Positions 21,376 through 29,271 of a stretch of 30,032 nt of DNA are shown here, in pieces. The notes below the pieces were generated by a model. It did no database searches. It saw nothing but the letters and a program-made list of their open reading frames with translations, and was not told the origin of the DNA. Positions within the stretch are counted from its first letter, which is position 1, and the number at the start of each line of letters is the position of its first letter. This stretch comes from CAYOUV01 sp964407265 (lineage in GTDB: Bacteria > Chloroflexota > Anaerolineae > Anaerolineales > Villigracilaceae). The stretch lies in assembly GCA_964407265.1 (NCBI GenBank), contig CAYOUV010000039.1, positions 1 through 30,032 on the forward strand. The letters are read 5' to 3'. A program made the translations under genes and the position numbers.

Positions 21376-23061
21376 ATGAAACGACGCCTGATTACCATCA
21401 CCATCATCCTGATCATCGCGCTGGGGCTGACCAGCAGCGCGCTGGCCCAGTCCTACTCCTTTAGCCTGGACAAGGAAACCGTCCAGGTCTACTGGAATTC
21501 AGACGGGACGCTGGCAATCGATTACATCTTCGTCTTCACCAACCAGCCGGGCGCGCACGCCATCGACTTCGTGGACGTTGGCCTGCCCAACAGCAGTTAC
21601 GACTCGGGCAGCATCAGCGCTGACGTCAACGGCACCCCGGTCTCGATCTCGTCCGATTACCAGGGCACCGGGGTCGGTGTGGCCGTCGACCTGGGCTCGC
21701 AGGCCATCCAACCCGGGAACAGCGGCACGGTCCATGTCTACATCGGGCGGGTGCGTAACGTGCTCTACACGGACGAGCAGGACAAGACCTACGCCAGTGG
21801 GGTCTTCTCGCCAACCTATTTCGGCAGCCAGTACGTGACCGGCGCGACCGACCTGACCGTGGCCTTCCACCTGCCGCCCGGCGTCAAACCCGACGAACCC
21901 CGCTACCATACCCCCAGCAGCAGCTGGCCGGGCGCGCAAGACCCGCAGACCGCGCTCGACTCGAACGGGCGCGTGCTGTACACCTGGCAGGCCCAGGCCA
22001 ATGCCTACACCCAGTACAAATTCGGCGCCTCCTTCCCGCAAAGCTACATCCCCGCTTCGGCGATCGTGCGCCCCTCCATCTGGGAAACGCTGGGCATCTC
22101 CTCGACCACATTGTTCAACTGCGCCTGCTTTGGCTTCTTCGGCCTGCTGTTCTTCGGCATCCCGGTACTGACCGCTGTTGGGCAGCGCCGCCGCAAACTG
22201 CAATACCTGCCGCCCAAGATCTCGATCGAGGGCCACGGGATCAAGCGCGGTCTGACCGCTGTCGAAGCCGGCATCCTGATGCAGGAACCGCTCGACAAGG
22301 TCATGACCATGATCCTGTTCGGTGTGATCAAGAAGAATGCCGCCGAAGTGATCACCCGCGAACCGCTCAAACTGAAAGTCGCCAGTCCGCTGCCCGAGGA
22401 TTTGCATCCCTACGAGAAGCAGTTCCTGGAGGCTTTCCAGGTAGATGACTTGAAGAAACGCCGCGATGACCTGCAGGGGATGACCGTCGCGTTGATCAAA
22501 AGCGTGCAGGAGAAGATGAAGGGTTTCAGCAGCCGCGAGAGTCTCGCCTATTACAAGAACATCATGGAGCGCGCCTGGCAGCAAATCGAAGCCGCCGACA
22601 CGCCCGAGGTCAAAAGCCAGAAGTTCGACGAGGCCCTGGAATGGACCATGCTCGACAAGAATTACGATGACCGCACGCGGCGCGTCTTTACCGGTCCGGT
22701 CTTCGTACCCATGTGGTGGGGCCGCTACGATCCGGGCTTTGGGGGCGCGGCCAGCGCCGGGAGTGTCCGCCCGAGCGGCATGCCGGCCATGACCTCCACC
22801 CAGGGCAGAGGACCCTCGATGTCCATGCCACGCCTGCCAGGTTCGGACTTTGCCGCCTCGATGGTGGGCGGCGTGCAGACATTCTCCAGCAAGGTGATCG
22901 GCGACCTGACCGGCTTCACCAGCAAAGTCACCAACGTGACCAACCCCCCACCCAAACCCAGTACCAGCCGCGGCGGTTGGAGTTCCGGAGGCGGCGGAGG
23001 CTGCGCCTGTGCTTGCGCCTGCGCTGGCTGCGCCTGCGCCTGTGCGGGTGGCGGCCGCTAA
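21376..23061 (+). CDS. DUF2207-like membrane protein with a C-terminal Cys-Ala tail
   Basis: 561 residues. A signal peptide (1-24, SALAQ) precedes an extracytoplasmic beta-rich domain (25 to about 240, YSFSLDKETVQVYWNSDG), one strong transmembrane segment (about 245-267, with NCACFGFFGLLFFGI), a cytosolic winged-helix-like region (RGLTAVEAGILMQEPLDKVMTMILFGVIKK) and a low-complexity C-terminus of Gly-rich sequence, then CACACACAGCACACA and GGGR. The layout is that of DUF2207-type proteins, whose C-terminus is usually Gly/Ser-rich; the alternating Cys-Ala tail is the unusual part. Seven of its nine cysteines are in this tail (23002-23046). The two radical SAM genes follow, so the tail is a candidate modification substrate. 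GGGAGGG precedes the ATG. Family assignment is from architecture only. Confidence 0.8.
   Translation: MKRRLITITIILIIALGLTSSALAQSYSFSLDKETVQVYWNSDGTLAIDYIFVFTNQPGAHAIDFVDVGLPNSSYDSGSISADVNGTPVSISSDYQGTGVGVAVDLGSQAIQPGNSGTVHVYIGRVRNVLYTDEQDKTYASGVFSPTYFGSQYVTGATDLTVAFHLPPGVKPDEPRYHTPSSSWPGAQDPQTALDSNGRVLYTWQAQANAYTQYKFGASFPQSYIPASAIVRPSIWETLGISSTTLFNCACFGFFGLLFFGIPVLTAVGQRRRKLQYLPPKISIEGHGIKRGLTAVEAGILMQEPLDKVMTMILFGVIKKNAAEVITREPLKLKVASPLPEDLHPYEKQFLEAFQVDDLKKRRDDLQGMTVALIKSVQEKMKGFSSRESLAYYKNIMERAWQQIEAADTPEVKSQKFDEALEWTMLDKNYDDRTRRVFTGPVFVPMWWGRYDPGFGGAASAGSVRPSGMPAMTSTQGRGPSMSMPRLPGSDFAASMVGGVQTFSSKVIGDLTGFTSKVTNVTNPPPKPSTSRGGWSSGGGGGCACACACAGCACACAGGGR
23002..23046 (+). other. Cys-Ala tail segment (putative modification core)
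   Basis: Fifteen codons encode CACACACAGCACACA: seven Cys and seven Ala around one Gly. Codons alternate among TGC/TGT and GCC/GCT/GCG, so this is not a simple recent DNA slippage product; the protein pattern itself appears to be maintained. Confidence 0.7.
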
Positions 23062-23094
23062 GGTCTGTCATCACAGACTTATAGGATTACAGGT

Positions 23095-24450
23095 ATGTCA
23101 CTCGTAGATTCGCTAAGAACAACCTTCCGACGTCAGCCTAACCCTGAGGCTCCATCTGCAGGGCTCTACCATTACCGTTTCGATTCTGAGGACGAGAAGT
23201 CGCGCATCCACCTGCGGCTGGATCCGGACGGCCACGGCACCTTGATCGTCAATGCTAACCGGGTCATGCATCTCAACCCGACCGCGGCGCTGATGGCGCA
23301 CCTGATCCTCGAAAAAACGCCCGAGGCGCAGGCCGTGCGTACCGTCCAGGGGCAATACAAAGTCAGCGCAGAGCAGGCGCTGGCCGACCTGCAAACCATC
23401 GATGACCAGTTGGCTGCCCTGATGCGTCCGGATGGCGCCTGCCCGATTCACGACCTGGGACTGGAGACGATCGCGCCGTTCAGCGCCCGTCCCTCTGCGC
23501 CCTATCGCATGGACCTGGCGCTGACCTACCGCTGCAACAATGATTGCGCCCACTGTTACAACGCCCGCGCGCGCAGCTTCCCCGAACTCGATACGGATGC
23601 GTGGAAACAGGTCCTGGACAAGGTCTGGGAGTTGGGCATCCCGCACGTGGTCTTCACCGGCGGCGAGCCGACCCTGCGAGCTGACCTGCCGGAGCTGATC
23701 GCCCACGCCGAAGCCAACGGCCAGATCACGGGCCTGAACAGCAATGCCCGACGCCTGTCCGATCCGCGCTTCGTCGAGCAACTGGTGAGCGCCGGCCTGG
23801 ACCACGTCCAGATCACGCTCGAATCCTGCCAGCCTGAAACCCACGACCGGATGGTGCGCGCCAAGGGCGCCTTCCCACAGACGGTCAGGGGCATCCGCAA
23901 CGCGCTGGCCACGCCGCTGTACGTCATGACCAACACGACCATGCTGCAGGACAACGTCGACACGATCCCGGCCACGCTGGACTTTCTGGCCGAAATGGGC
24001 GTACCAACCGTCGGCCTGAACGCGCTGATCTACTCGGGCCACGGCGCAACGGTCGGCACCGGGCTGCCGGAGGAGAGCCTCCAACCGCTGTTGGAGATCG
24101 CCCGCCAGAAGACCGAGGCGCACGGCCAGCGCCTGATCTGGTACACACCCACGCAGTACTGCCACTTCGACCCGATGCAGCTCGACCTGGGTGTCAAAGG
24201 CTGTACCGCCGCGCTTTACAACATGTGCGTCGAGCCGGACGGCGCGGTGCTGCCCTGCCAGTCATACTATCGCCCGGTCGGAAACATCCTGACCGACACC
24301 TGGGACGCCATCTGGAACCACGAATTGTCCGTGCGGCTGCGCGAGCGCCAGGGTCTGCCCGAAAAATGCAACGACTGCGCGCTGCTATCCGATTGCGGCG
24401 GCGGCTGTCCGCTGCAATTTGAGCCGCAAGCTGAATTAATTTCGCTCTAG
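23095..24450 (+). CDS. PqqD-radical SAM-SPASM protein (peptide/protein maturase type)
   Basis: 451 residues. The N-terminal part (about 25-112) has the PqqD/RRE-like pattern HLNPTAALMAHLILEKTPEAQAVRTVQGQYKVSAEQALADLQ, the fold that binds leader peptides in RiPP systems. The radical SAM barrel has C147/C151/C154 (YRCNNDCAHCYN) and the GGEPT loop (189-193). The SPASM region has C370, C378, C388 and then CX2CX5CX3C at C425/C428/C434/C438, for auxiliary 4Fe-4S clusters. The last gap-plus-Cys of the full SPASM pattern is absent. Family knowledge: such enzymes form thioether, epimer or carbon-carbon crosslinks in peptides. It starts 33 bases after the Cys-Ala-tail gene and is followed by its cysteine-less paralogue. 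The Shine-Dalgarno is weak. Substrate is inferred from position. Confidence 0.88.
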   Translation: MSLVDSLRTTFRRQPNPEAPSAGLYHYRFDSEDEKSRIHLRLDPDGHGTLIVNANRVMHLNPTAALMAHLILEKTPEAQAVRTVQGQYKVSAEQALADLQTIDDQLAALMRPDGACPIHDLGLETIAPFSARPSAPYRMDLALTYRCNNDCAHCYNARARSFPELDTDAWKQVLDKVWELGIPHVVFTGGEPTLRADLPELIAHAEANGQITGLNSNARRLSDPRFVEQLVSAGLDHVQITLESCQPETHDRMVRAKGAFPQTVRGIRNALATPLYVMTNTTMLQDNVDTIPATLDFLAEMGVPTVGLNALIYSGHGATVGTGLPEESLQPLLEIARQKTEAHGQRLIWYTPTQYCHFDPMQLDLGVKGCTAALYNMCVEPDGAVLPCQSYYRPVGNILTDTWDAIWNHELSVRLRERQGLPEKCNDCALLSDCGGGCPLQFEPQAELISL

Positions 24451-24470
24451 TCACTCCATTGGGAGGGAAC

Positions 24471-25625
24471 ATGAAAATCGTCAACCGTCTCGCCGACCGC
24501 TTCGCCAAGATCCAGCCTCTGCCGGAAGGCCTGCACCACACGCAGGTCACGCCCGAGGACAAACCACCGTACCGCCTGCACCTGCGCCTGCGCGCCGACG
24601 GTTCGGGCCTGCTGGTGGTCAATGCCGCCACCATCCTGCATCTCAACCCGACCGCCGCCGAGTATGCCTATCACTTCATCAAGGGCACTCCCCCAGCGGA
24701 GGCTGCCAGGGAAATCGCCTCGCGCTACCGCATCAGCAAGGGCCTGGCGCTGGAAGATTACCAGGAATTCGTCGAGCGGGTCGAAACATTGATCGAGACT
24801 CCCGACCTGGACCCGGTCACTTTTTTGGATTTCGAGCGGGTTGACCCGCATTCGGCCGAACTCAGCGCCCCCTTGCGGCTGGATTGTGCCCTGACCTACC
24901 GCCTGTCGAAGGGGACCAAAGCCGAATACGCCCCCACCAGGCGCGTCGAGCGCGAATTGACCACCGCAGAGTGGTATGCGATCCTCGACAAAGCCTGGGC
25001 AGTTGGCATCCCACATGTCACCTTTACCGGCGGTGAGCCGACCCTGCGCGAGGACCTGTCCAACCTGATCGCCCGCGCCGAGAAGAACGGCCAGGTCTGC
25101 GGCTTGCTCTCGGATGGCTTGAAGCTGGCCGACGAGAAATATCTCGATCTGCTGCTGCAAACCGGCCTCGACCACCTGCTCTTCCTGCTCCAGCCAGGGA
25201 ACAAAGCCTCATGGAAGGCGCTCGAGACGATCATGCCTGCCGACCTGTTCACCACCGTGCATCTGACGCTTACAGTCAAGAACCTCAAGGGAGCCGGCCA
25301 AACGCTTGACAAATTGGCAAAATTAGGCGTCACCAGCCTATCGCTCAGCGCGCCGGACCCATCCCTGCATGCGGCCTTCGATGAACTGCGCAATCAGGCA
25401 GCCCATCTCGGTCTGACCCTGCGCTGGGATTTACCAGTCCCTTACTCGGCTGACAACCCCGTCACGCTGGAAACAGCCAACGACGAAGTCCCGGCCGGCG
25501 CCGGCAAGGCCTGGCTGTACGTTGAGCCGGACGGGGACGTGCTCCCGGCACAGGGCATGGCTGACAAGATTCTGGGCAATTTCCTGAAGAACTCCTGGGA
25601 AGAGATCTACCGCTCCAACGCCTGA
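24471..25625 (+). CDS. Cysteine-less paralogue of the radical SAM protein (pseudo-radical-SAM)
   Basis: 384 residues, clearly a tandem-duplicate relative of the preceding protein: PqqD-like domain (ILHLNPTAAEYAYHFIKGTPPAEAAREIASRYRI), then CALTYRLSKGTKAEYAP where the partner has the CX3CX2C motif, then GIPHVTFTGGEPTLREDL and a SPASM-like end, YVEPDGDVLPAQGM, with the cysteines replaced by Leu and Ala. Residues 145, 149 and 152 are Leu, Thr and Glu in place of the three cluster cysteines. Only two Cys remain. The fold and GGEPT are kept and the frame is intact. It is probably a partner or regulatory subunit, since it cannot bind the catalytic [4Fe-4S] cluster by this motif. ATG 24471 is chosen because GGGAGGG precedes it; the frame opens at 24459. 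Confidence 0.85.
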   Translation: MKIVNRLADRFAKIQPLPEGLHHTQVTPEDKPPYRLHLRLRADGSGLLVVNAATILHLNPTAAEYAYHFIKGTPPAEAAREIASRYRISKGLALEDYQEFVERVETLIETPDLDPVTFLDFERVDPHSAELSAPLRLDCALTYRLSKGTKAEYAPTRRVERELTTAEWYAILDKAWAVGIPHVTFTGGEPTLREDLSNLIARAEKNGQVCGLLSDGLKLADEKYLDLLLQTGLDHLLFLLQPGNKASWKALETIMPADLFTTVHLTLTVKNLKGAGQTLDKLAKLGVTSLSLSAPDPSLHAAFDELRNQAAHLGLTLRWDLPVPYSADNPVTLETANDEVPAGAGKAWLYVEPDGDVLPAQGMADKILGNFLKNSWEEIYRSNA

Positions 25626-25784
25626 CGTATTTTGCGCTGGCTGATCAATCCAGGCGCTCCGGGTCCGCGCAGATTACTGCCTCTTGCCTAAATAAATGAA
25701 CTTTCTTGCCAGTTTTGCCAGGTAAAAACGAGTGCAGGAGTACAATTATATACGCAGCAACCAGTAGAGTAAGGAGGTCAGAAA

Positions 25785-26387
25785 ATGTTCCGCAGCATCT
25801 TTAATATCATCTTCCTGATCGGCCTGATTGTTTACCTGTTCACAATTTATATGCCGCGCATCCGGCAGTACAAGCGCGGGAAAACCACCGGCATGCAATC
25901 CTCGCCGCTGGATGTTGCGCTCGACTTCCTGGCGTTCATCGGCTGGATGTTGATCCCCGCGATCTACATTTTCACATCCTGGCTGAATTTTGCCGACTAT
26001 TCGCTCCCGGATTGGCTTGCCTGGTTCGGCGTGCTGGTCTTCAGCGGATCGATCTGGATCTTTGGCCAGGCATACAGCGCTTTAGGTAACAACTGGTCGC
26101 CGCGTATCGAGATCATGGACGAGCACACCCTGGTCACAGACGGCATCTACGCCTACATCCGCCACCCGGTTTACTCAGCCATGTGGCTGTGGGCACTCTC
26201 CCAGCCGCTGCTGCTGCACAACTGGATCGCCGGGTTTGGTTTGCTGGTGACTTTCCTGCCGTTGTACCTGCTGCGCGTTCCGCGCGAAGAACAGATGATG
26301 CTGGAACACTTCGGTCAAATCTACCAGATCTACCTGGAACGAACCGGACGCATCCTGCCCAAGTTCGGCGACAAGGATCGTTCCTGA
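25785..26387 (+). CDS. Isoprenylcysteine carboxyl methyltransferase-like membrane protein
   Basis: 200 residues with about five transmembrane segments. The C-terminal signature is GIYAYIRHPVYSAMWLW followed by PREEQMMLEHFGQIYQIYLERTGRILP, matching the ICMT/PEMT-like membrane SAM-dependent methyltransferase family (RHPxY and EExxLxxxFGxxYxxY). Bacterial members act on lipids, aldehyde or cysteine-derived small substrates, but the true substrate is usually unknown, and so it is here. A strong AAGGAGG Shine-Dalgarno and the 159-base gap upstream suggest its own transcription start; TACAAT at 25741-25746 could be a -10. It overlaps the next gene by one base (TGATG). Any link to the Cys-Ala-tail cassette is speculation. 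Confidence 0.87.
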   Translation: MFRSIFNIIFLIGLIVYLFTIYMPRIRQYKRGKTTGMQSSPLDVALDFLAFIGWMLIPAIYIFTSWLNFADYSLPDWLAWFGVLVFSGSIWIFGQAYSALGNNWSPRIEIMDEHTLVTDGIYAYIRHPVYSAMWLWALSQPLLLHNWIAGFGLLVTFLPLYLLRVPREEQMMLEHFGQIYQIYLERTGRILPKFGDKDRS

Positions 26388-26842
26388 TGCTGGAAACAGC
26401 GGATCAGGCTGTCGCACGTATGCAGGAAGGATATTCCTGTTCGCAGGCGGTCTTCGCCAGCTTTGCGCCACGCTTCGGATTCCACGAGGACCTGGCCTTG
26501 AAGATGACGGCTCCGTTCGGTGGTGGTATCGCGCGTCACGGCTATGTCTGCGGAGCAGTCACCGGCGCGCTGCTGATCCTCGGTCTGCGTTTCGGTTCGA
26601 ACCTGCCCAAGGATAACCAAACCGCCTACGAGATCGCCAACGAATTCATCCGCCGCTTCGAAGCCCGGCACGGGGAAATCCTGTGCCGCGAGCTGATCGG
26701 TTTCGACATCAGCACCCCGGAAGGCAGCCAAGTCGCCAAAGAAAGCGGCCTCTTCCAGACACTCTGCCCCGAACTGGTGCGCAGTGCGGCCGGGATCACC
26801 GTCGAACTGCTCGAGCAGGGGATCAACCGCTCAGAAACATAG
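26387..26842 (+). CDS. C_GCAxxG_C_C family redox-like protein
   Basis: 151 residues with the family-defining cysteine pattern: YSCSQAVF, GYVCGAVTGALLILGLRFG (the CGAxxG core), EILCRELIGFD and LCPELV. Family knowledge: these proteins (TIGR01909-type) are small and cysteine-rich, often beside electron-transfer or metal-related genes, and their biochemical role is not settled. The ATG at 26387 overlaps the TGA of the methyltransferase gene (TGATG), so translational coupling is likely; an upstream in-frame opening to 26183 is not used because it would run inside the methyltransferase gene. Family confidence is high, function low. Confidence 0.9.
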   Translation: MLETADQAVARMQEGYSCSQAVFASFAPRFGFHEDLALKMTAPFGGGIARHGYVCGAVTGALLILGLRFGSNLPKDNQTAYEIANEFIRRFEARHGEILCRELIGFDISTPEGSQVAKESGLFQTLCPELVRSAAGITVELLEQGINRSET

Positions 26843-26933
26843 TAAAATCCACCCATGCGACGGAAAAAGACCATCAAACGCACGGCACAGTTCATCCATC
26901 CCTGCCAGTGCGTTTTTATTTACTCAATCAGCC

Positions 26934-27458
26934 ATGCATAACTCCAGCCGTCCCATCCCCGAATCCTACTGGGTCGTGCCAAATCACTTCCTGGCCGGTG
27001 AATATCCCGGGCTGCGGGACTATGAACCCACCCGCCAGCGTCTCGAGGCCTTTCTGGAGGCTGGTTTCGACACCTTCATCGACCTGACCTCGCCGGGCGA
27101 GTGCGAACCGTACCAGTCATTCCTGAGCGAAGAAGCTGCGAATTACGAAAAGGAGATCCGCTATCAGCGCTTCCCGATCGGTGATTTTGGCCTGCCCACG
27201 CGCGAGAACATGCGCGCTATTCTGAACTGCCTCGATACATCCTTGGCCGAAGGCCGCAGGCTTTACCTGCACTGCCAGGCTGGCATTGGGCGCACCGGTA
27301 CGACTGTCGGCTGCTACCTCGTCCGGCATGGGCTGACAGGGTCTGAGGCCCTGCGCCAGTTGGCGCAGTGGTGGCAGGCTGTACCCAAGAGCTCCTACTA
27401 CGCGCACTCACCGGAAACAGACGAACAAGTGAAATTCATCCTGAAGTGGGCCGGGTGA
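26934..27458 (+). CDS. Dual-specificity/tyrosine phosphatase-like protein
   Basis: 174 residues with the CX5R active-site loop HCQAGIGRTGT (Cys114, Arg120) and a likely general-acid Asp84 in PIGDFGLP, the layout of cysteine-based dual-specificity phosphatases. It therefore probably removes phosphate from proteins or small phosphorylated molecules; the substrate is unknown. The start is ATG 26934, as upstream frame extension to 26784 lies within the preceding gene. There is no Shine-Dalgarno sequence. A possible 28-codon ORF at 26855-26941 overlaps this start by eight bases. It is 91 bases after the C_GCAxxG gene and five bases before the next ATG, so it is part of a run. Confidence 0.88.
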   Translation: MHNSSRPIPESYWVVPNHFLAGEYPGLRDYEPTRQRLEAFLEAGFDTFIDLTSPGECEPYQSFLSEEAANYEKEIRYQRFPIGDFGLPTRENMRAILNCLDTSLAEGRRLYLHCQAGIGRTGTTVGCYLVRHGLTGSEALRQLAQWWQAVPKSSYYAHSPETDEQVKFILKWAG

Positions 27459-27463
27459 GGGGC

Positions 27464-28195
27464 ATGGACTGGCACGCGCGCTTCACACAGCAAGCCGGCT
27501 GGACGCGCAACCTGCGCCAGTATCTGTTCGCGCAATGCGGATTGGATAGCGCGCTGCGCGTTTTGGAAGTCGGGTGTGGGACCGGCGCGGTGCTGGCCGA
27601 GTTGGAAACCATCGCCGCGGTGCACGGCCTGGACCTCGATCCAGCCCGTCTGGCTCAGGCAGGCGCCCACCTCCCAGGCGCGCACCTGCTTTGCGCAGAC
27701 GGGCACGCGCTGCCTTACCCGGACCTGGCTTTCGATCTCAGTTTTTGCCACTTCCTGTTGCTGTGGGTGCGCGATCCACTGCAGGTTTTGCGCGAAATGC
27801 GCCGCGTTACCCGTCCGGGCGGGGCCGTGCTGGCGCTGGCCGAACCGGATTACTCCCAGCGGGTCGATCAACCGCATGAGCTGGCCGAACTCGGCCGCTG
27901 GCAGACTCAGGCGCTGCACAAAATGGGCGCAGACCCTGCCATCGGCGCCCAGCTGGGAGAACTGTTCGTCGAGGCGGGGATCGAACTGGTCGAATTCGGG
28001 ACGCTCGCCCCGGGGGCGTCCGATCCGCTCACGCCCGATGAGCAGGAGATGGAATGGGCGGTGATCGAGGCTGATCTGGCGGGAACTGTCCCCGGCGCGG
28101 CCCTCAAACGCCTGAAAAAAATCGATCGGGCTGCCTGGGCAGACGGGACGCGCGTCCTGTATGTACCCACCCATTACGCCTGGGGCTGGGCCTGA
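27464..28195 (+). CDS. Class I SAM-dependent methyltransferase
   Basis: 243 residues with motif I RVLEVGCGTGAVLAEL, the acidic strand-2 end VHGLDLDPARLAQA, motif FDLSFCHFLLLWVRDPLQVLREMRRVTRPGGAVLALAEP (post-I to III) and a small C-terminal extension. It is a Methyltransf_11-type enzyme; substrate unknown, though such proteins often act on lipids, quinones or small metabolites. ATG 27464 is chosen; GTG 27455, in frame and overlapping the phosphatase stop as GTGA, is an equally possible start. It immediately follows the phosphatase gene, so the two are likely cotranscribed. Confidence 0.9.
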   Translation: MDWHARFTQQAGWTRNLRQYLFAQCGLDSALRVLEVGCGTGAVLAELETIAAVHGLDLDPARLAQAGAHLPGAHLLCADGHALPYPDLAFDLSFCHFLLLWVRDPLQVLREMRRVTRPGGAVLALAEPDYSQRVDQPHELAELGRWQTQALHKMGADPAIGAQLGELFVEAGIELVEFGTLAPGASDPLTPDEQEMEWAVIEADLAGTVPGAALKRLKKIDRAAWADGTRVLYVPTHYAWGWA

Positions 28196-28232
28196 AATTC
28201 CCCGGGTACGACTGGATTAACCCAAAAGGAAG

Positions 28233-28238
28233 TATAAT
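28233..28238 (+). promoter_or_regulatory. -10 element of the signal peptidase gene
   Basis: A perfect TATAAT 30 bases before the TTG start. The -35 region is not recognisable. It lies in the 73-base gap after the methyltransferase gene. Confidence 0.5.
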
Positions 28239-28268
28239 CTCCGGCAGCTTGATTTCGGAGGAAAATTT

Positions 28269-28874
28269 TTGGATACAATGCAAACAGAGAGCGAACTGCA
28301 GCCTGCCGGGGAGCAACCGACAGAGGAACAACCCAAGACTTCGGTAGTCTGGCAGTTCCTGCTCGATCTTTTTGAAACAATTTTACTGGCGGTAGTACTG
28401 TTTTTGGGAATCAATGCGGTTTCGGCTCGCGTACGAGTGGATGGCTTTAGCATGCTGCCAACCCTGCAGGACAGCGAATTCGTACTTGTCAACAAGCTGG
28501 CCTACAAAGTGGGGCAGCCGCATCGCGGAGATATCATCGTCTTCCGCTACCCGGGGCAGCCGCCGCAGGATCTGATCAAACGCGTGATCGGTCTACCCGG
28601 CGACCAGATTCTGGTTCGCGACGGGCATGTATTCGTCAATGGCGTGCGGATCGAGGAGCCCTATATCGCCGCCGCACCGCGCTACTCGGGAAACTGGACC
28701 GTGACCGAAGGCAGCCTCTTCGTCCTGGGTGACAACCGCAACGACTCGTCCGATTCGCACTCCTGGGGCTTGGTGCCCGAAGGAAACGTGATCGGTAAAG
28801 GCATTTTGATCTACTGGCCGCCGCCGGAGTGGGCGATGATCGACCACGCCAAGGTGGCCGTTGCCGCACCGTAG
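28269..28874 (+). CDS. lepB: Signal peptidase I
   Basis: 201 residues, type I signal peptidase. A short acidic cytosolic tail, one transmembrane segment (about 28-52), then box B with the nucleophile Ser61 (VDGFSMLPTL), box D with the general-base Lys104 (DLIKRVIGLPGD) and box E (LGDNRNDSSDSHSWG). All catalytic residues are intact. It cleaves signal peptides of exported proteins on the outer face of the membrane. The start is TTG at 28269: GGAGG at 28257-28261 is seven bases upstream, whereas ATG 28278 would be 16 bases from it. The short N-terminal tail is typical of a one-helix Gram-positive-like form. Confidence 0.95.
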   Translation: MDTMQTESELQPAGEQPTEEQPKTSVVWQFLLDLFETILLAVVLFLGINAVSARVRVDGFSMLPTLQDSEFVLVNKLAYKVGQPHRGDIIVFRYPGQPPQDLIKRVIGLPGDQILVRDGHVFVNGVRIEEPYIAAAPRYSGNWTVTEGSLFVLGDNRNDSSDSHSWGLVPEGNVIGKGILIYWPPPEWAMIDHAKVAVAAP

Positions 28875-28945
28875 AAAAACAATGATAAACTTAATTAGCG
28901 AAGCGGTTTTTCCGATCGATGCAACATCGCGGCGAGGAGCCTAAC

Positions 28946-29239
28946 ATGAGCGATACATCCCTGCCTCAACCATTTCCTTGCACCGAATGCCAGGCTGGCA
29001 TGATGCATTTGCGCTACATCACCTACTTCACCTGGCTAAGTGACGAGCTGATCACCGTCCCGAATTTCCCGGCCTGGATCTGCGACTTTTGCGGGCGGCG
29101 GGAATATGACGAGCGAGCGATCTCCTGGCTGACTATGCTGCTCAACCCGAACGCCGGGAAACCGTCTTCAGCGAATTACACCCAGCGTCCCAGCGCTCAC
29201 AAGCGAGATAGCGACCGCCGACAGCCAACGACCAAATAA
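28946..29239 (+). CDS. YgiT-type zinc-finger protein
   Basis: 97 residues with paired cysteine knuckles CTECQAG and ICDFCGRREYDE separated by about 35 residues, the YgiT-type zinc finger also found in MqsA-like antitoxins. No toxin gene (MqsR or HigB type) is adjacent on either side, and the C-terminal DNA-binding domain of MqsA is absent, so a toxin-antitoxin role is unsupported. ATG 28946 follows AGGAG at six bases; the frame opens earlier at 28919. The C-terminus is hydrophilic and probably disordered (KPSSANYTQRPSAHKRDSDR). Confidence 0.82.
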   Translation: MSDTSLPQPFPCTECQAGMMHLRYITYFTWLSDELITVPNFPAWICDFCGRREYDERAISWLTMLLNPNAGKPSSANYTQRPSAHKRDSDRRQPTTK

Positions 29240-29271
29240 TCCAGCCGTATCGCCGATTCAGGAGCAACATC

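Noticed and set aside
21499..22584. Leftward open frame of 361 codons opposite the DUF2207-like gene
   Set aside because: Antisense to a gene with signal peptide, ribosome site and coherent domains; no motif or ribosome site of its own.
23113..24165. Leftward open frame of 350 codons opposite the active radical SAM gene
   Set aside because: Antisense shadow; the opposite strand has all radical SAM and SPASM cysteines.
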